Shown: positions 8,088-17,873 of the stretch, one piece after another
Numbering within the stretch: position 1 is the first letter of the stretch
How the letters are laid out: every line of letters starts with the position of its first letter
NCBI RefSeq assembly: GCF_916618895.1
Contig: NZ_OU745391.1
Span: forward strand, 992,001-1,056,000
DNA length: 64,000 nucleotides
Reading direction: 5' to 3'
Source: Pseudoclavibacter sp. Marseille-Q3772
Lineage (GTDB): Bacteria > Actinomycetota > Actinomycetes > Actinomycetales > Microbacteriaceae
The notes under the pieces: generated by a model
Seen by the model: only the letters and a program-made list of their open reading frames with translations
Databases searched by the model: none
What the model was told of the DNA's origin: nothing
Made by a program: the position numbers and the translations under genes

Positions 8088-8768
8088 TTAGGCGTCCTTT
8101 TCGGGAGTGTCCGTGGCCGAGTCCTCATCCGATACCGCCGTGGATCCGGACTTCGACGACTCACCAACACTGTGTCCGGTCGGCGAATTACCGTTGGCGA
8201 ACCGCTTGACCAGCAGCACTGCCGCCATGGCGATAACAGCAACACCGACAATGCCCAGTGCGATCATCCCAAGCGGGCTGTTCCCCTCCTTCGACGCCTT
8301 GCCGTTGTCGCCATCGTAGTCCGCTGCATCCTGGGGCTTGTTGTTGATTCCTTGACCGCCGCCGGCGTCGGCGCCACTGTCACCGATCTTGAACGGAATC
8401 GTGCCCGCAATCGGGTGCCCGTCGCTGGAGACCACCCGCCAATTGAGTTCATAGGTGCCCTGCTCAAGCTCCGGCAGCGGAACGGTGACCTTCGCCCCGT
8501 CGAACTGCGGCGAGCCGGGCAGCTCCACCGCTTCGCCGTCGCGCATCAGCGCCACTTCGGAACCGAGTTCAGCGATCTGTCCCGAAAACTCCAACGTTGC
8601 TTCGCTCGGGGCTGCCTCGAGCGTCTGTCCACTCTCAGGATTTGAGCTCACGAGCTGATCATGCGCGCTTGCGCTGGTCGCAGCGAAGGGGATCAGCGCG
8701 ACCATCACGCCCACGAGCAGAGCGAGAAGACCGACAGCACTGCGGGTTGCACGTTGCGTAAGTTGCAC
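8088..8768 (-). CDS. CopC-domain copper-binding protein with C-terminal membrane anchor
   Basis: The 226-residue protein has a signal peptide ending ATSASA, so mature secretion exposes the N-terminal histidine (AHDQLVSSNPESGQ) that binds copper. The beta-barrel CopC domain ends with the second ligand motif SSDGHPIAG. A flexible Gly/Asp linker, a membrane helix (about 168-190) and an acidic tail follow. No CopD partner is adjacent. GTG 8768 has AAAGG five bases ahead. It is a surface copper chaperone or buffer by family inference. Confidence 0.88.
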   Translation of the reverse strand: MQLTQRATRSAVGLLALLVGVMVALIPFAATSASAHDQLVSSNPESGQTLEAAPSEATLEFSGQIAELGSEVALMRDGEAVELPGSPQFDGAKVTVPLPELEQGTYELNWRVVSSDGHPIAGTIPFKIGDSGADAGGGQGINNKPQDAADYDGDNGKASKEGNSPLGMIALGIVGVAVIAMAAVLLVKRFANGNSPTGHSVGESSKSGSTAVSDEDSATDTPEKDA

Positions 8769-8789
8769 AATGACCTTTCGGTAAGAGCG

Positions 8790-8840
8790 GGATGCGGGTG
8801 TAGTCCCTAGTTAACAAGCGTTACTGTACCCGCCGCATCC
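8790..8840 (-). terminator. Possible recG terminator
   Basis: GGATGCGG (8790-8797) and CCGCATCC (8833-8840) form an eight-bp stem just past the recG stop, but with a long loop of 35 bases and no clear T-run. GGATGC is also very common in this DNA, so the pairing may be chance. Confidence 0.3.
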
Positions 8841-8845
8841 TTGAA

Positions 8846-11026
8846 CTACCCCATACCGAGATGCTCGATCTGCGTGCCGCCGAGAGCGTTCAATGAGTCG
8901 CGAAGCTGCGGGGCTGTCTGCAGGTTTGGGTCGGATGTGAGCAGTTGCGTCGCGTGGTCGCGCGCGCTGGCGATGATGTCACCATCGCGGGCGACCCGCA
9001 GCACCTTGAGCGAGGATCGCCCACCCGATTGTGCGGAGCCGAGTACGTCGCCTTCGCGTCGCAGCTCGAGATCCTGTTCCGCGAGCACAAAGCCATCGAG
9101 GGTGCCGGCGACTGCTTCCAAGCGGGCGAAAGAGATCGATTCGGGTGCCATCCGGCTCACTAGCAGGCACACGCCAGGATGCTCACCCCGACCAATGCGA
9201 CCGCGCAATTGGTGGAGCTGCGCGATGCCGAACCGATCCGCATCCAACACCACCATGACCGATGCATTCGGCACATTCACGCCGACTTCGATCACCGTCG
9301 TCGCCAGCAGCACATCCAGGTCGCCCGCGGCAAACCGAGCCATGACTGCCTGTTTTTCGGCAGCTGGAAGTTTGCCGTGCAGCACACCGATGCGCACATC
9401 GCGCAGTTGCGGCAGGGTTTCGAGCACCTGCGCCATCTCGGTGACATTTGCGGTATCGCCACCGTCTTCGGACTCGCTCGGTTCGATTGCCGGGCACACA
9501 ATAAACGCCTGCCGGCCCGCGTCGATCTCCTCCCGCATCCGCGACCACACCCGGTTGATACGCAGCGGATGCTGTTCCAGATTGACCGCGAAGGTCGAGA
9601 TCCCTCGGCGGCCGGCGGGCAGTGTGCGCAGCGTGGAAATCTCCAGATCACCGAACGCTGTCATCGCCACGGTTCGCGGGATGGGGGTTGCGGTGAGCAC
9701 CAGCAGGTGCGGGGTCGTGCTCGCGCGGCGACGGAGCGTCTCACGCTGCTCAACTCCAAAGCGGTGCTGCTCGTCGACAATGAGCAAGCCGAGATCGTTG
9801 AATTCCACCCCCTCGTTGAGGAGCGCATGGGTGCCCACCACAATGGCGCACTCACCGGTGACAATATCGAGCATGACGCGCTGCCGCTGCGACTTCGTCA
9901 TCGAACCGGTCAACAACCGCGGCTGCAACCGCTCACACAGCTCGGGCCCGAGCGCCTCGGTAATCGATTCCAGATGCTGCGTGGCAAGCACTTCGGTTGG
10001 CGCAAGGAGCGCACTTTGCCCGGGCCTATCACCCCCACCGCTCTGCGCGACTTGCAGCATCGCGCGCACCGCAACAAGCGTTTTTCCGGAGCCTACCTCG
10101 CCCTGCAGCAACCGCTGCATCGGCGCATCCTGCGCCAGATCTGCGGCAATCTCCTGCCCCGCGCGCAATTGGTCATCCGTCAACGTGAACGGAAGGGATG
10201 CGTCAAAGGAGGCAAGTAGGTCACCGTCACTGAGCGGTCGGGGTACCGCCCTGCGGTGAGCGGTTACCGCACGCTGATGGGCGAGCGCAGCTTGGAGCAC
10301 GAATGCCTCAGTGAACTTCAGCGCATCACTCGCAGCCGAAATATCCTCTGCCGTGCGTGGGAGGTGATAGCGACGCACCGCTTCGTCGTGAGTAAGACCG
10401 CCGACCGCTGCACGAATATCAGCCGGTACCGGATCCGGAATTGGCCCAACCCGGTCGATAACTCGGCGAACAATCGCCGCGAACTGCCAGGAACGCATCG
10501 CCGCAGTTCCCGGATAGATCGAGATCGGCTCCCGCGCCCACTGCGCGGCGGTTTGCGCAGTTCCTTCGTGTTCTTCGAAGAGTTCAAAGTCGGGGTGCGT
10601 CAACTGCAGTGAGCCACCGTAGTAACTGACCTTGCCCGAGAACATGCCCCTTGCCCCGGGGGTGAGCACATTCTTCAGGGCATGTCCCCCGCCAAACCAC
10701 GTCAACTGCACCTGACCGTGCCCGTCGGTGATCGTCGCGGTGAACAGTTCGCCGCGACGGTTGTGCATTCTGCGACTATCGGTGCGCACAACTTCAGCAA
10801 CCAGGGTGACTTCTTCACCGGCTTCTAAGCGCGACATGCGGGTCAATTCGCCACGCATCACATGTCGCCGCGGCAGGTGCGCCAGGAGATCGCCGACCGT
10901 CTCCATGCCGAATGCCTTAGCGAGTTTGCCGGCTTCTTTGGCACTGACAACACTGCGCAGCGGACTATCGACGGTGGCCAGCGCTCCACGCTCAGCCGGC
11001 GCGGCAGAACGGGTGTGCTCACTCAT
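8846..11026 (-). CDS. recG: ATP-dependent DNA helicase RecG
   Basis: The 726-residue monomeric helicase reverses stalled replication forks and processes Holliday junctions. An OB-fold wedge domain lies in the first third (GEEVTLVAEVVR). Walker A GEVGSGKT is at about residues 309-316 and the DEQH box at about 418-421. The C-terminal helicase domain has QLHQLRGRIGRGEHPG. ATG 11026 is chosen because its ATGAGTGA overlaps the stop of the upstream gene; ATG 11038, four codons earlier, is also possible. It follows the transglutaminase operon and is likely coupled to it. Confidence 0.96.
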   Translation of the reverse strand: MSEHTRSAAPAERGALATVDSPLRSVVSAKEAGKLAKAFGMETVGDLLAHLPRRHVMRGELTRMSRLEAGEEVTLVAEVVRTDSRRMHNRRGELFTATITDGHGQVQLTWFGGGHALKNVLTPGARGMFSGKVSYYGGSLQLTHPDFELFEEHEGTAQTAAQWAREPISIYPGTAAMRSWQFAAIVRRVIDRVGPIPDPVPADIRAAVGGLTHDEAVRRYHLPRTAEDISAASDALKFTEAFVLQAALAHQRAVTAHRRAVPRPLSDGDLLASFDASLPFTLTDDQLRAGQEIAADLAQDAPMQRLLQGEVGSGKTLVAVRAMLQVAQSGGGDRPGQSALLAPTEVLATQHLESITEALGPELCERLQPRLLTGSMTKSQRQRVMLDIVTGECAIVVGTHALLNEGVEFNDLGLLIVDEQHRFGVEQRETLRRRASTTPHLLVLTATPIPRTVAMTAFGDLEISTLRTLPAGRRGISTFAVNLEQHPLRINRVWSRMREEIDAGRQAFIVCPAIEPSESEDGGDTANVTEMAQVLETLPQLRDVRIGVLHGKLPAAEKQAVMARFAAGDLDVLLATTVIEVGVNVPNASVMVVLDADRFGIAQLHQLRGRIGRGEHPGVCLLVSRMAPESISFARLEAVAGTLDGFVLAEQDLELRREGDVLGSAQSGGRSSLKVLRVARDGDIIASARDHATQLLTSDPNLQTAPQLRDSLNALGGTQIEHLGMG

Positions 11027-13451
11027 GCCGCTGCTCATCCGCCCCGGCAGGCGCTGACCGTTCTGCCCGGCGCTTAGCGGTTCGCTCGGCGCGTCGCTCC
11101 CGCAGCGAGACCGGCAGCCATCGCGCACGCCGGCGCGCGGACTTCGGCACTGCGGCGGTCATACCTTCACGCAGCAAGACGACATCCTCCCAGGAGACAT
11201 CCTGTGACGGTGTCGCCGACGGGTTCCCAAACCATGCTGCATCGTAGGCACTCGCTAAGCGCGTGGCTGCGACGCGCTGTTCATCATCAACCGACCACGC
11301 AAACGTGTCCGCGAGCGCAGTCAGTTGCTGGCCGGTCGTACCCGAGCGCGGCACGTTTGCACCGACATCACGAGCGCTATCGATGACCTCGTACCATGCC
11401 GCAGCGGTCGCTGCCCTTGCGCTGTCGGCATCGGTGACAGACTGCCGTCGCGTTCGCCGGGTCGACCCTCGCATGAGCGCGGGCACGCTGGCGAGCAACG
11501 CCACTAGCGCGAGAACCGCCACCACGACGGCGGCGATGCCCAACCAGCGAATAATCGCGGGGTCAATCGCCGCAGGCTCGGGTGTTGGCGCCTGTGTCGG
11601 TGTCGGGGTTGCGGATGCACCGTCTACCGGTGGGGCGGACTCTTGCGTCGGTGTCGGCGTGGGTGTGGGCGTGGGCGTCGGCTGGCTTACCGTTTCGGTC
11701 GGTTCAGTATCCGGTGCCGGCGCGACTTCCTGCTGGTTGAGCGCCGAGCTCGGGGTGGTTTCCATCGGTACCCAGCCGTAGCCCGGCAGCCAAAACTCGG
11801 CCCACGCATGCAAATCATCGGTGGTTACGGCGTATACGGTCTGCCCGAGTTCGTTGACGCTCTGCGGCGTGCCCGGGGTGAAACCGACCTGGATGCGGGT
11901 GGGGATCTGCAACATCCGCCCCATTACCGCCATGGCGCTCGCGAAATGCACGCAATAGCCACTGCGATAGTCGAGGAACTGTGCGACCACATCCAGACTC
12001 GTACCGTCATAGCCACCCGACACCGGAGCGTTCTCCGAGTACGCAAACGCACCGCCTGCCATCCACTGCTGGAGTCGCTGTGCCTGTTGGAACGGTGTCG
12101 CATTCGGGTCGACGACTTCGTCCATCGCTGCGCGGATCTGCTCGAGCGCGGGATGGTCGGGAAGCTCGAGATACTGACGGAGTTCTTCTGGCACTTCGGC
12201 AGTTGCCGCCGCGATCTCGTCGTCGGTGGGCCGTGCCAACACCGATTTGCTCTGGAAGCTTTGGGCGAGCGGTTCGTCTCGCTGTTCGCGGATATCGCCG
12301 CTACGTTCGTCGCGAGAGTACTCACCGGTAACTCCCTGGAGTGAGGTGGGGACACCGACCTTTGGCAGGTACGGGCTCACACCAGCATCCATGACGATGT
12401 GATAGTTCACCTCTTGCAGGTTCACGGCTCGTTCAATGGATTGCGGCCTGGGAAGATCGCCGTCACCGCTGATCGGTGTGCCTCGAAAGTCATCCGGCTG
12501 CCATTCGCTATCCGCCGGCAACCGTGTCAGCGACGTCAACGAGAGGTATGGCAGCGACCCCTCGGGGATCGATGTAGCGTATCGCAACACTTCAGTGGGG
12601 GTGCCACGCCGGAGATCATCACCGAGGTCAATGATCGGGTTGACCCTGGTGGTCGAGAGAATCTGTCCGCCACCGATCGCGTTCCATAATGCTCCGGATG
12701 CGGGCGGAAGCAGCGGTGAAAGCAACGCGACCACGGCGATAGTCGCACCGCCTAGTGTGAGGGCGCCGGTGACGCCACCGAGTTTGCGGCCATCTGCGGT
12801 GAAGCCCAACGAGGTACGTGCCTCATCGTCTCCCCGCTGCAAAAAACGGTTCCCGAGATAGAACCAGAACACGAGCGCCGCTGCGAACACCAGCCATTGC
12901 CAGAGCTCGGCTGCGGGCAGGCCAAGCAGTGTCGGCGCGAGGGCGTACGGCAACGCAACGAGTGGCGCCATTACCGGTCGCTGCCAGCTCAGCGCACAGA
13001 TATCAGCAAGTAGTGCAAGCGCCCCACTGAGCAACGCCAGTGTTGTGGTGACCGCAATGGAGTTTCGCAGTGGAGGTTGATCGCTGGCGAGCTGCTGCCC
13101 GAATTCAGCGAGCCGCACGCCCAGGACGGTAACCGCATCCATGAGCTCAGCCGGAGTGGCAACCACAATTGCGGCAGCAACCATGCCGATCACGCCGCCC
13201 AGTAGGGCAAGCGCGCTATTGGCGGTGAGCTGGCGGATGCACTGTGCTGCCGCGAGCGTCACCGTTACGGTGATCAGCGCCGGCAGGTACCAGCCTTCGG
13301 TGCTCATCAGCGGCGTGGCGAGCAGTAACGCGGCCGCGAAGAGGGCGACCAGACCGACGGTGAGCGGCCATGATCCGCGACGCGTGGCGGCGAGCGCAAC
13401 CTGTTTCAATTCTGTGCTGCGGCGAGGGTTCAGCATGGATTGTTGACTCAT
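11019..13451 (-). CDS. Transglutaminase-like membrane protein (TgpA/DUF3488 type)
   Basis: The 810-residue protein starts with about six membrane helices (TgpA N-terminal domain). An extracytoplasmic transglutaminase core follows with Cys500 (YCVHFA) and His548 (DDLHAWAE), then a Pro-Thr repeat linker, a single membrane helix and a cytoplasmic DUF4129-like tail. Such proteins are encoded with DUF58 and MoxR; cell-envelope protein cross-linking or peptidase activity is assumed. ATG 13451 overlaps the DUF58 stop as ATGA. Codon repeats in the linker make an imperfect GTGGGC tandem repeat at about 11646-11683. Confidence 0.92.
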   Translation of the reverse strand: MSQQSMLNPRRSTELKQVALAATRRGSWPLTVGLVALFAAALLLATPLMSTEGWYLPALITVTVTLAAAQCIRQLTANSALALLGGVIGMVAAAIVVATPAELMDAVTVLGVRLAEFGQQLASDQPPLRNSIAVTTTLALLSGALALLADICALSWQRPVMAPLVALPYALAPTLLGLPAAELWQWLVFAAALVFWFYLGNRFLQRGDDEARTSLGFTADGRKLGGVTGALTLGGATIAVVALLSPLLPPASGALWNAIGGGQILSTTRVNPIIDLGDDLRRGTPTEVLRYATSIPEGSLPYLSLTSLTRLPADSEWQPDDFRGTPISGDGDLPRPQSIERAVNLQEVNYHIVMDAGVSPYLPKVGVPTSLQGVTGEYSRDERSGDIREQRDEPLAQSFQSKSVLARPTDDEIAAATAEVPEELRQYLELPDHPALEQIRAAMDEVVDPNATPFQQAQRLQQWMAGGAFAYSENAPVSGGYDGTSLDVVAQFLDYRSGYCVHFASAMAVMGRMLQIPTRIQVGFTPGTPQSVNELGQTVYAVTTDDLHAWAEFWLPGYGWVPMETTPSSALNQQEVAPAPDTEPTETVSQPTPTPTPTPTPTQESAPPVDGASATPTPTQAPTPEPAAIDPAIIRWLGIAAVVVAVLALVALLASVPALMRGSTRRTRRQSVTDADSARAATAAAWYEVIDSARDVGANVPRSGTTGQQLTALADTFAWSVDDEQRVAATRLASAYDAAWFGNPSATPSQDVSWEDVVLLREGMTAAVPKSARRRARWLPVSLRERRAERTAKRRAERSAPAGADEQRHE

Positions 13452-14725
13452 GCGGTCGCCTCCAATCGCTGCAATTGCGCCCAGGGATTCGCCGCGGAAG
13501 CGTTCATGCACACAACGTCCCAACCCGCTGACCGCAACTGTTGCGCACTCGTGTACATCGCATCCCGCTCGTTCGCTTCGGCGCACAGGATGGCGATCGC
13601 CGGTTGCCCAAACCCGGCAAGATCAACAACCGCGGTAGAAGCGGTACGGCCCACATACACGAGCGGACCGCTAGCGTTTCGAGCGAGCTGTTGCGCGATC
13701 TGGTCAACCTGCTCGCGGGCGTCCGACGCTGCCCATTCCAGCAGCATGAGTTTGCGCATCAGCGGGTCAAGCGGTGCCGTCGCGCCCGTGCGCACGCCGT
13801 CGATACTGTTCCCCTCGATATCGGAAGTTGCGCAGGTGCCGGACAGTTCTGTATCAAATCCGACCTCGTGTAACCGATTAATCACCGAAGCGGCCACGGA
13901 AACGCTGAGTTCGAAACCGTCGTGATAATCCGCATCCCCGCAACTGCTGGTGTCGAGGATGACGTGACTTACCGCCTCGGAATGGTGCTCTTCCTGGCGG
14001 ATACGCAGTTCGCCCGCACGAGCAGTCGCCTTCCAGTGCACGCGACGTAACGGGTCGCCGCGACGATACTCGCGGGTGATGACGTCATCAGCCTCGCCGC
14101 TGCGGCCCAGGGAAACTTCGATCTCTCGTCCCATCCGTAGTGCCGGGATCTCGAAGGCATCGACATCGTGCACCTGCGGCCACACCTCGACGGTGGTGCC
14201 CTCCCCCAGCAACATCACTCGCCGGGTTAGGCCCAGACCATCGACGTTTTCATATAGCAGCGGACCAACCTGACGAACGCCACGACGCATCCGATCCAGG
14301 CTGTAAGCAATGCGGCGCCGGCGCTTGCCCTCGCGCGGATGGAGTCGGGAGGCGATTGCGGGTAGGACACCGCCGACGTGGCTGCGATCCGCGCCGGTGA
14401 CGATATCCGCGTAGGAGCTTGGTTCGACACCGAATACCGAGTTGTTGCGAAGTTCCGTCACGACGCGCAAGCGGTCGCCGGCAGCGACAGTGCGCGGATA
14501 CACGGTGCGAGTGAGTTCGAGTCGAGGGGGTGTGAGCGCCCGAACCAGCCACATCACCAGCGGCAGGGCCACGAGCACGATTCCGAGGAAGCGCAGCTCA
14601 TTGCTGCCCAGTATTTCCCCCGTCACCGCAAGCACCACACCGGCCAAAACCAGCACCACCGCACGACGGGTGGGCCGTAACGGTCGCGCTCGAAGCTCAG
14701 ACGAGTTCAACGTCTGTGGTTGCAC
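13448..14725 (-). CDS. DUF58 domain protein
   Basis: This 425-residue protein has two N-terminal membrane helices (about residues 23-65) and a cytoplasmic DUF58 domain. The signature DPLRRVHWKATARAGELRIR lies near residue 220, and a von Willebrand-A-like fold follows (VILDTSSCGD). These proteins act with a MoxR ATPase in putative chaperone or assembly complexes. GTG 14725 follows the MoxR TAA with no gap, and the stop overlaps the transglutaminase start, so the three genes are translationally linked. Confidence 0.92.
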   Translation of the reverse strand: MQPQTLNSSELRARPLRPTRRAVVLVLAGVVLAVTGEILGSNELRFLGIVLVALPLVMWLVRALTPPRLELTRTVYPRTVAAGDRLRVVTELRNNSVFGVEPSSYADIVTGADRSHVGGVLPAIASRLHPREGKRRRRIAYSLDRMRRGVRQVGPLLYENVDGLGLTRRVMLLGEGTTVEVWPQVHDVDAFEIPALRMGREIEVSLGRSGEADDVITREYRRGDPLRRVHWKATARAGELRIRQEEHHSEAVSHVILDTSSCGDADYHDGFELSVSVAASVINRLHEVGFDTELSGTCATSDIEGNSIDGVRTGATAPLDPLMRKLMLLEWAASDAREQVDQIAQQLARNASGPLVYVGRTASTAVVDLAGFGQPAIAILCAEANERDAMYTSAQQLRSAGWDVVCMNASAANPWAQLQRLEATA

Positions 14726-15697
14726 TTACGCTCCCGTTGGTGCGGCCACGCTGGCAGCGATTTCGCTAACGACGCGCTCGGCCTCTGCATATCCGGTCTG
14801 TTGACGTCCCCCGCGCACACCGAGCACGAGCCGGTGCGCGAATACCGGGCCGAGGAGGTCTTGAACGTCATCGGGAATCACATATCCGCGACCAGCCACT
14901 GCGGCTGCGGCTTTTGCCGCACGCAGCAATTGCAGGGACGCTCGCGGACTCACGCCCACGCGAACGGCCGGATGTTCACGGGTAGCTCGCGCGAGGTCGA
15001 CCACATAGCGCTTCACGCTGGGGGCGACGAACACCTGTTCCACCTGCGCGATCATGGCGCGCACATCGTCCGCACTGAGCACCGGACGCAGGGCGGCAAG
15101 CGGATCAGCGCCGTCGCGGGACTCAAGCATCGCGAGTTCCGCCTCCCGATCCGGGTACCCCATTGAAATTCGCGCCATGAAGCGGTCGCGCTGTGCTTCT
15201 GGCAGCGGATAGGTGCCTTCCATCTCCGTGGGGTTCTGGGTAGCGAACACAGTGAAGGGGTTGGGTAGGCGATGCGTTTCACCGTCCACCGAGACTTGCC
15301 GCTCTTCCATACACTCCAACAGCGCCGACTGTGTTTTCGGGGAGGCACGGTTGATTTCGTCGCCGATGACGACGTTCGCAAAAATCGGTCCCGGTTGGAA
15401 CTCGAAGCGGTTCGCGGTCTGGTCGTACACGGCCACACCGGTCACATCGCTGGGCAACATATCGGGGGTGAACTGGATGCGGTTCACTTTCGTATCCATG
15501 GCGCGCGCGAGTGTTTTCGCAAGCACGGTCTTACCGACGCCCGGCACGTCTTCCATGAGGAGGTGGCCACCGGCAAGCAGCACGGTGACCGCAATCTTGA
15601 CCTGGTCTTCTTTACCAACAACGACGCTGCTCACGGCTTGGCGCAGCCGGGCAGTGTGCTGGAAGAGTTCGGTGGAGGTGTCGGTGCGCTCACTCAT
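14726..15697 (-). CDS. MoxR-family AAA+ ATPase
   Basis: The 323-residue protein has Walker A GVGKT at residues 53-57 (EDVPGVGKTVLAK), Walker B with VIGDEINRASPKTQSALLE, and sensor 1 in FATQNPTEMEGTYPLPEAQ. MoxR ATPases work as chaperones for partner complexes containing VWA or DUF58 proteins. ATG 15697 (MSERTDTSTEL) is preferred because upstream in-frame codons overlap the rsmD promoter region. It heads the three-gene operon and is divergent from rsmD. Confidence 0.93.
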   Translation of the reverse strand: MSERTDTSTELFQHTARLRQAVSSVVVGKEDQVKIAVTVLLAGGHLLMEDVPGVGKTVLAKTLARAMDTKVNRIQFTPDMLPSDVTGVAVYDQTANRFEFQPGPIFANVVIGDEINRASPKTQSALLECMEERQVSVDGETHRLPNPFTVFATQNPTEMEGTYPLPEAQRDRFMARISMGYPDREAELAMLESRDGADPLAALRPVLSADDVRAMIAQVEQVFVAPSVKRYVVDLARATREHPAVRVGVSPRASLQLLRAAKAAAAVAGRGYVIPDDVQDLLGPVFAHRLVLGVRGGRQQTGYAEAERVVSEIAASVAAPTGA

Positions 15698-15749
15698 ACG
15701 GCCTATCTTTCCATGCCGCGCGTGCAATTCCCCGATTAGCATCGTGACT

Positions 15750-16331
15750 ATGACGCGAATCATTGCCGGAGCCGCAGCCGCCACGCAGCTGGACGTGCCT
15801 GCTCGCGGCACGCGCCCTACCAGCGACAAAGTTCGCGAGGCACTGTTCTCTTCGCTCGAGTCCTGGTTCGATTTCGCGGATGCGCGAGTGCTTGACCTCT
15901 ATGCAGGCTCGGGCGCGCTGGGACTCGAAGCAGTTTCACGCGGCGCCGAATCCCTCGTGTTGGTTGAGCAAGCTGCGAAGGCTGCCCGCATCGCGCGCGC
16001 GAATGTCTCGAAGGTGCTGTTGCGCTGCCAGCAACCGGTTCCGCAGGTGAGCGTCGCCACCGCATCCGTTCGCCACTGGCTCGCGAATGCCATCGGCATG
16101 TTCGATCTGGTCTTCTGCGATCCGCCATACGATCTACCGACCGAAGTACTTGAGGGAGATCTAGCGCTGCTGCGCCAGCGCCTGTCCGAGGATGCGCTCG
16201 TGGTGGTTGAGCGCTCCACCCGCACAGCAGCCATCACCTTGCCGCAGGGGTACTCGCTGTGGCGAACGCGTGATTATGGCGAGACGCAGATCAGCTATCT
16301 CGAAGTCGCGCCGATCGAACCGGCCGCATAG
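15750..16331 (+). CDS. rsmD: 16S rRNA (guanine966-N2)-methyltransferase
   Basis: The 193-residue protein begins MTRIIAGAAAATQLDVPARG. Family motifs are RPTSDKVREALFSSL, the SAM-binding LDLYAGSGALGLEAVSRGA and the catalytic DPPY (FCDPPYDLP). It methylates G966 of 16S rRNA in the 30S subunit. In many actinobacteria rsmD precedes coaD; here it is reversed and isolated. Its last 37 bases overlap the 3' end of thiL on the other strand. Confidence 0.95.
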   Translation: MTRIIAGAAAATQLDVPARGTRPTSDKVREALFSSLESWFDFADARVLDLYAGSGALGLEAVSRGAESLVLVEQAAKAARIARANVSKVLLRCQQPVPQVSVATASVRHWLANAIGMFDLVFCDPPYDLPTEVLEGDLALLRQRLSEDALVVVERSTRTAAITLPQGYSLWRTRDYGETQISYLEVAPIEPAA

Positions 16332-17308
16332 GGGTCCCATCCCTTCGCCGACGCTGCTTCTCCGTCTACGGTGACGCCCGGTACATCGGCTGCGCTAACC
16401 GTGCCGATCATTCGGAAGGGATGCGGGAGTGCGTCACCGGTTGCGGGGAATGTTGCCAGTAGGGCGTGGTCCTCACCACCGGTGAGCTCGAGGTGGAGGG
16501 CATGGGCTCGGGAACTACCGAGTTCGGCGGCGAGTCGGTCAGTGGTGTTCGCCCAATCACTGGTGTGAAGGTTCAACTGCACACCGCTTGCCTCGGCGAG
16601 GCGGTGCGCATCGAGTAGTAGGCCGTCCGAAACATCCATCATCGCGCTGGCTTTCGATGCGCGAGCGATGATGCCGGCCTGTAGCGGTGGTGTGGGCGCG
16701 AGTTGAGCGGCAATGAGCGCCTGCTGTTCGGGCGTGCAGTGCGCCCAGTCCTCCCGAGCGGTGTTGAAGCACAGCTCGAGACCGGCGGCCGCGCGACCCA
16801 TATCGCCGGCGATGGCGAGGATGTCGCCGGGACGCGCGCCGCTGCGAGTGACCGCGTCCCCTCCGTCGAGTGAGCCGAACGCGGTGATTGCGATCGTAGT
16901 CCGTTCGGCGGTGGCGAGATCGCCGCCGACGACGCCCGCATCCGGGGCGTAGTGGGAGAGCGCATCGCGCATACCTCGGCAGAGTTCCTCCACCCAGGTC
17001 ACGGCCGTGTCATTCGGGGCCGCGAGCGCCATCACTATCCCGGTAGTGCGTGCGCCCATCGCAGCGACATCGGCGAGGTTCACGACGATGGATTTATACC
17101 CGAGCTGGCGAGGAGTCGACCAGTCGTTACGGAAATCTGGCCCCTCAATAAGCGTGTCGCAGGTGACGACGAGCCGTCCGTCGCCGGCGGTGAGCACAGC
17201 AGCGTCGTCGCCGGGCCCGAGTTGCGCTGTTCCTGCCGGCAGTAGCGGCAGGATGCGGTCCAGCAGCGATCGCTCGCCAATATCGCGAATGGTCTGCACG
17301 TCGGTCAC
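16295..17308 (-). CDS. thiL: Thiamine-monophosphate kinase
   Basis: The 337-residue enzyme phosphorylates thiamine phosphate to thiamine pyrophosphate. Motifs are LGPGDDAAVL (ATP/Mg binding), YKSIVVNLADVAAMGA and MMDVSDGLLLDAHRLAEASG. GTG 17308 is preferred, four bases after AGGG; GTG 17299 is also possible. The first codons lie opposite the divergent DUF3515 start region, and the 3' end overlaps rsmD by 37 bases. Confidence 0.94.
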   Translation of the reverse strand: MTDVQTIRDIGERSLLDRILPLLPAGTAQLGPGDDAAVLTAGDGRLVVTCDTLIEGPDFRNDWSTPRQLGYKSIVVNLADVAAMGARTTGIVMALAAPNDTAVTWVEELCRGMRDALSHYAPDAGVVGGDLATAERTTIAITAFGSLDGGDAVTRSGARPGDILAIAGDMGRAAAGLELCFNTAREDWAHCTPEQQALIAAQLAPTPPLQAGIIARASKASAMMDVSDGLLLDAHRLAEASGVQLNLHTSDWANTTDRLAAELGSSRAHALHLELTGGEDHALLATFPATGDALPHPFRMIGTVSAADVPGVTVDGEAASAKGWDPYAAGSIGATSR

Positions 17309-17325
17309 GATACCCTGAATACACC

Positions 17326-17844
17326 ATGTCACGTTTCGTTCGCTTGCTGTCGCTGAGCGCAGCCACCCTCATCCTTAGCGCTTGCTCTGGCCCGGTTGTG
17401 CCAATGCAACCGGCGAAGGATGCGGCAGCACCCGAATGCGCGGAGGTTTCCGTTCGGTTGCCGGAGCGCGTTGCCGATCTCGGGGTGCGCAACACCAACG
17501 CGCAGGCCACCGCCGCGTGGGGTAATCCGGCGTCGGTGTTGTTGCGCTGCGGCGTACCCACTCCCCCGCCAACGAGCGATCGCTGCGTTTCGATTAACGA
17601 TATTGACTGGGTTGAGGATGCGTCACAGGCACCGCGGTACCGGTACACGACCTATGGGCGCACTCCGGCGCTTGAGGTCATCGTGGATGGAGATGCGGGA
17701 GTTTCTGGGCTCACCGCACTGAGCGATTTGGGTTCAGCCGCCGCGTACCTTCCAAAAACCGGTGCTTGCGTTGGCGCGGAAGACCTGCTGGAGGTTCCCG
17801 GGCAGCCTCCATCACCGAGCGCGTCGCCGACTGCGGCGGGTTAG
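17326..17844 (+). CDS. DUF3515 lipoprotein
   Basis: This 172-residue protein has a signal peptide with lipobox LSAC (Cys20) and the DUF3515 pattern with paired cysteines: PECAEVSVRLPERVADL, the TAAWGNPASVLLRCGV motif and DRCVSINDIDW. It sits divergent from thiL, as in other actinobacteria. Function is unknown; the conserved cysteines suggest disulfides outside the membrane. Confidence 0.9.
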   Translation: MSRFVRLLSLSAATLILSACSGPVVPMQPAKDAAAPECAEVSVRLPERVADLGVRNTNAQATAAWGNPASVLLRCGVPTPPPTSDRCVSINDIDWVEDASQAPRYRYTTYGRTPALEVIVDGDAGVSGLTALSDLGSAAAYLPKTGACVGAEDLLEVPGQPPSPSASPTAAG

Positions 17845-17873
17845 CTGACGCACTCGGCCCGCAAATGGCCCCG

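Noticed and set aside
11646-11683. GTGGGC tandem repeat as a regulatory microsatellite
   Set aside because: It lies inside the transglutaminase gene and simply encodes the Thr-Pro repeat linker.
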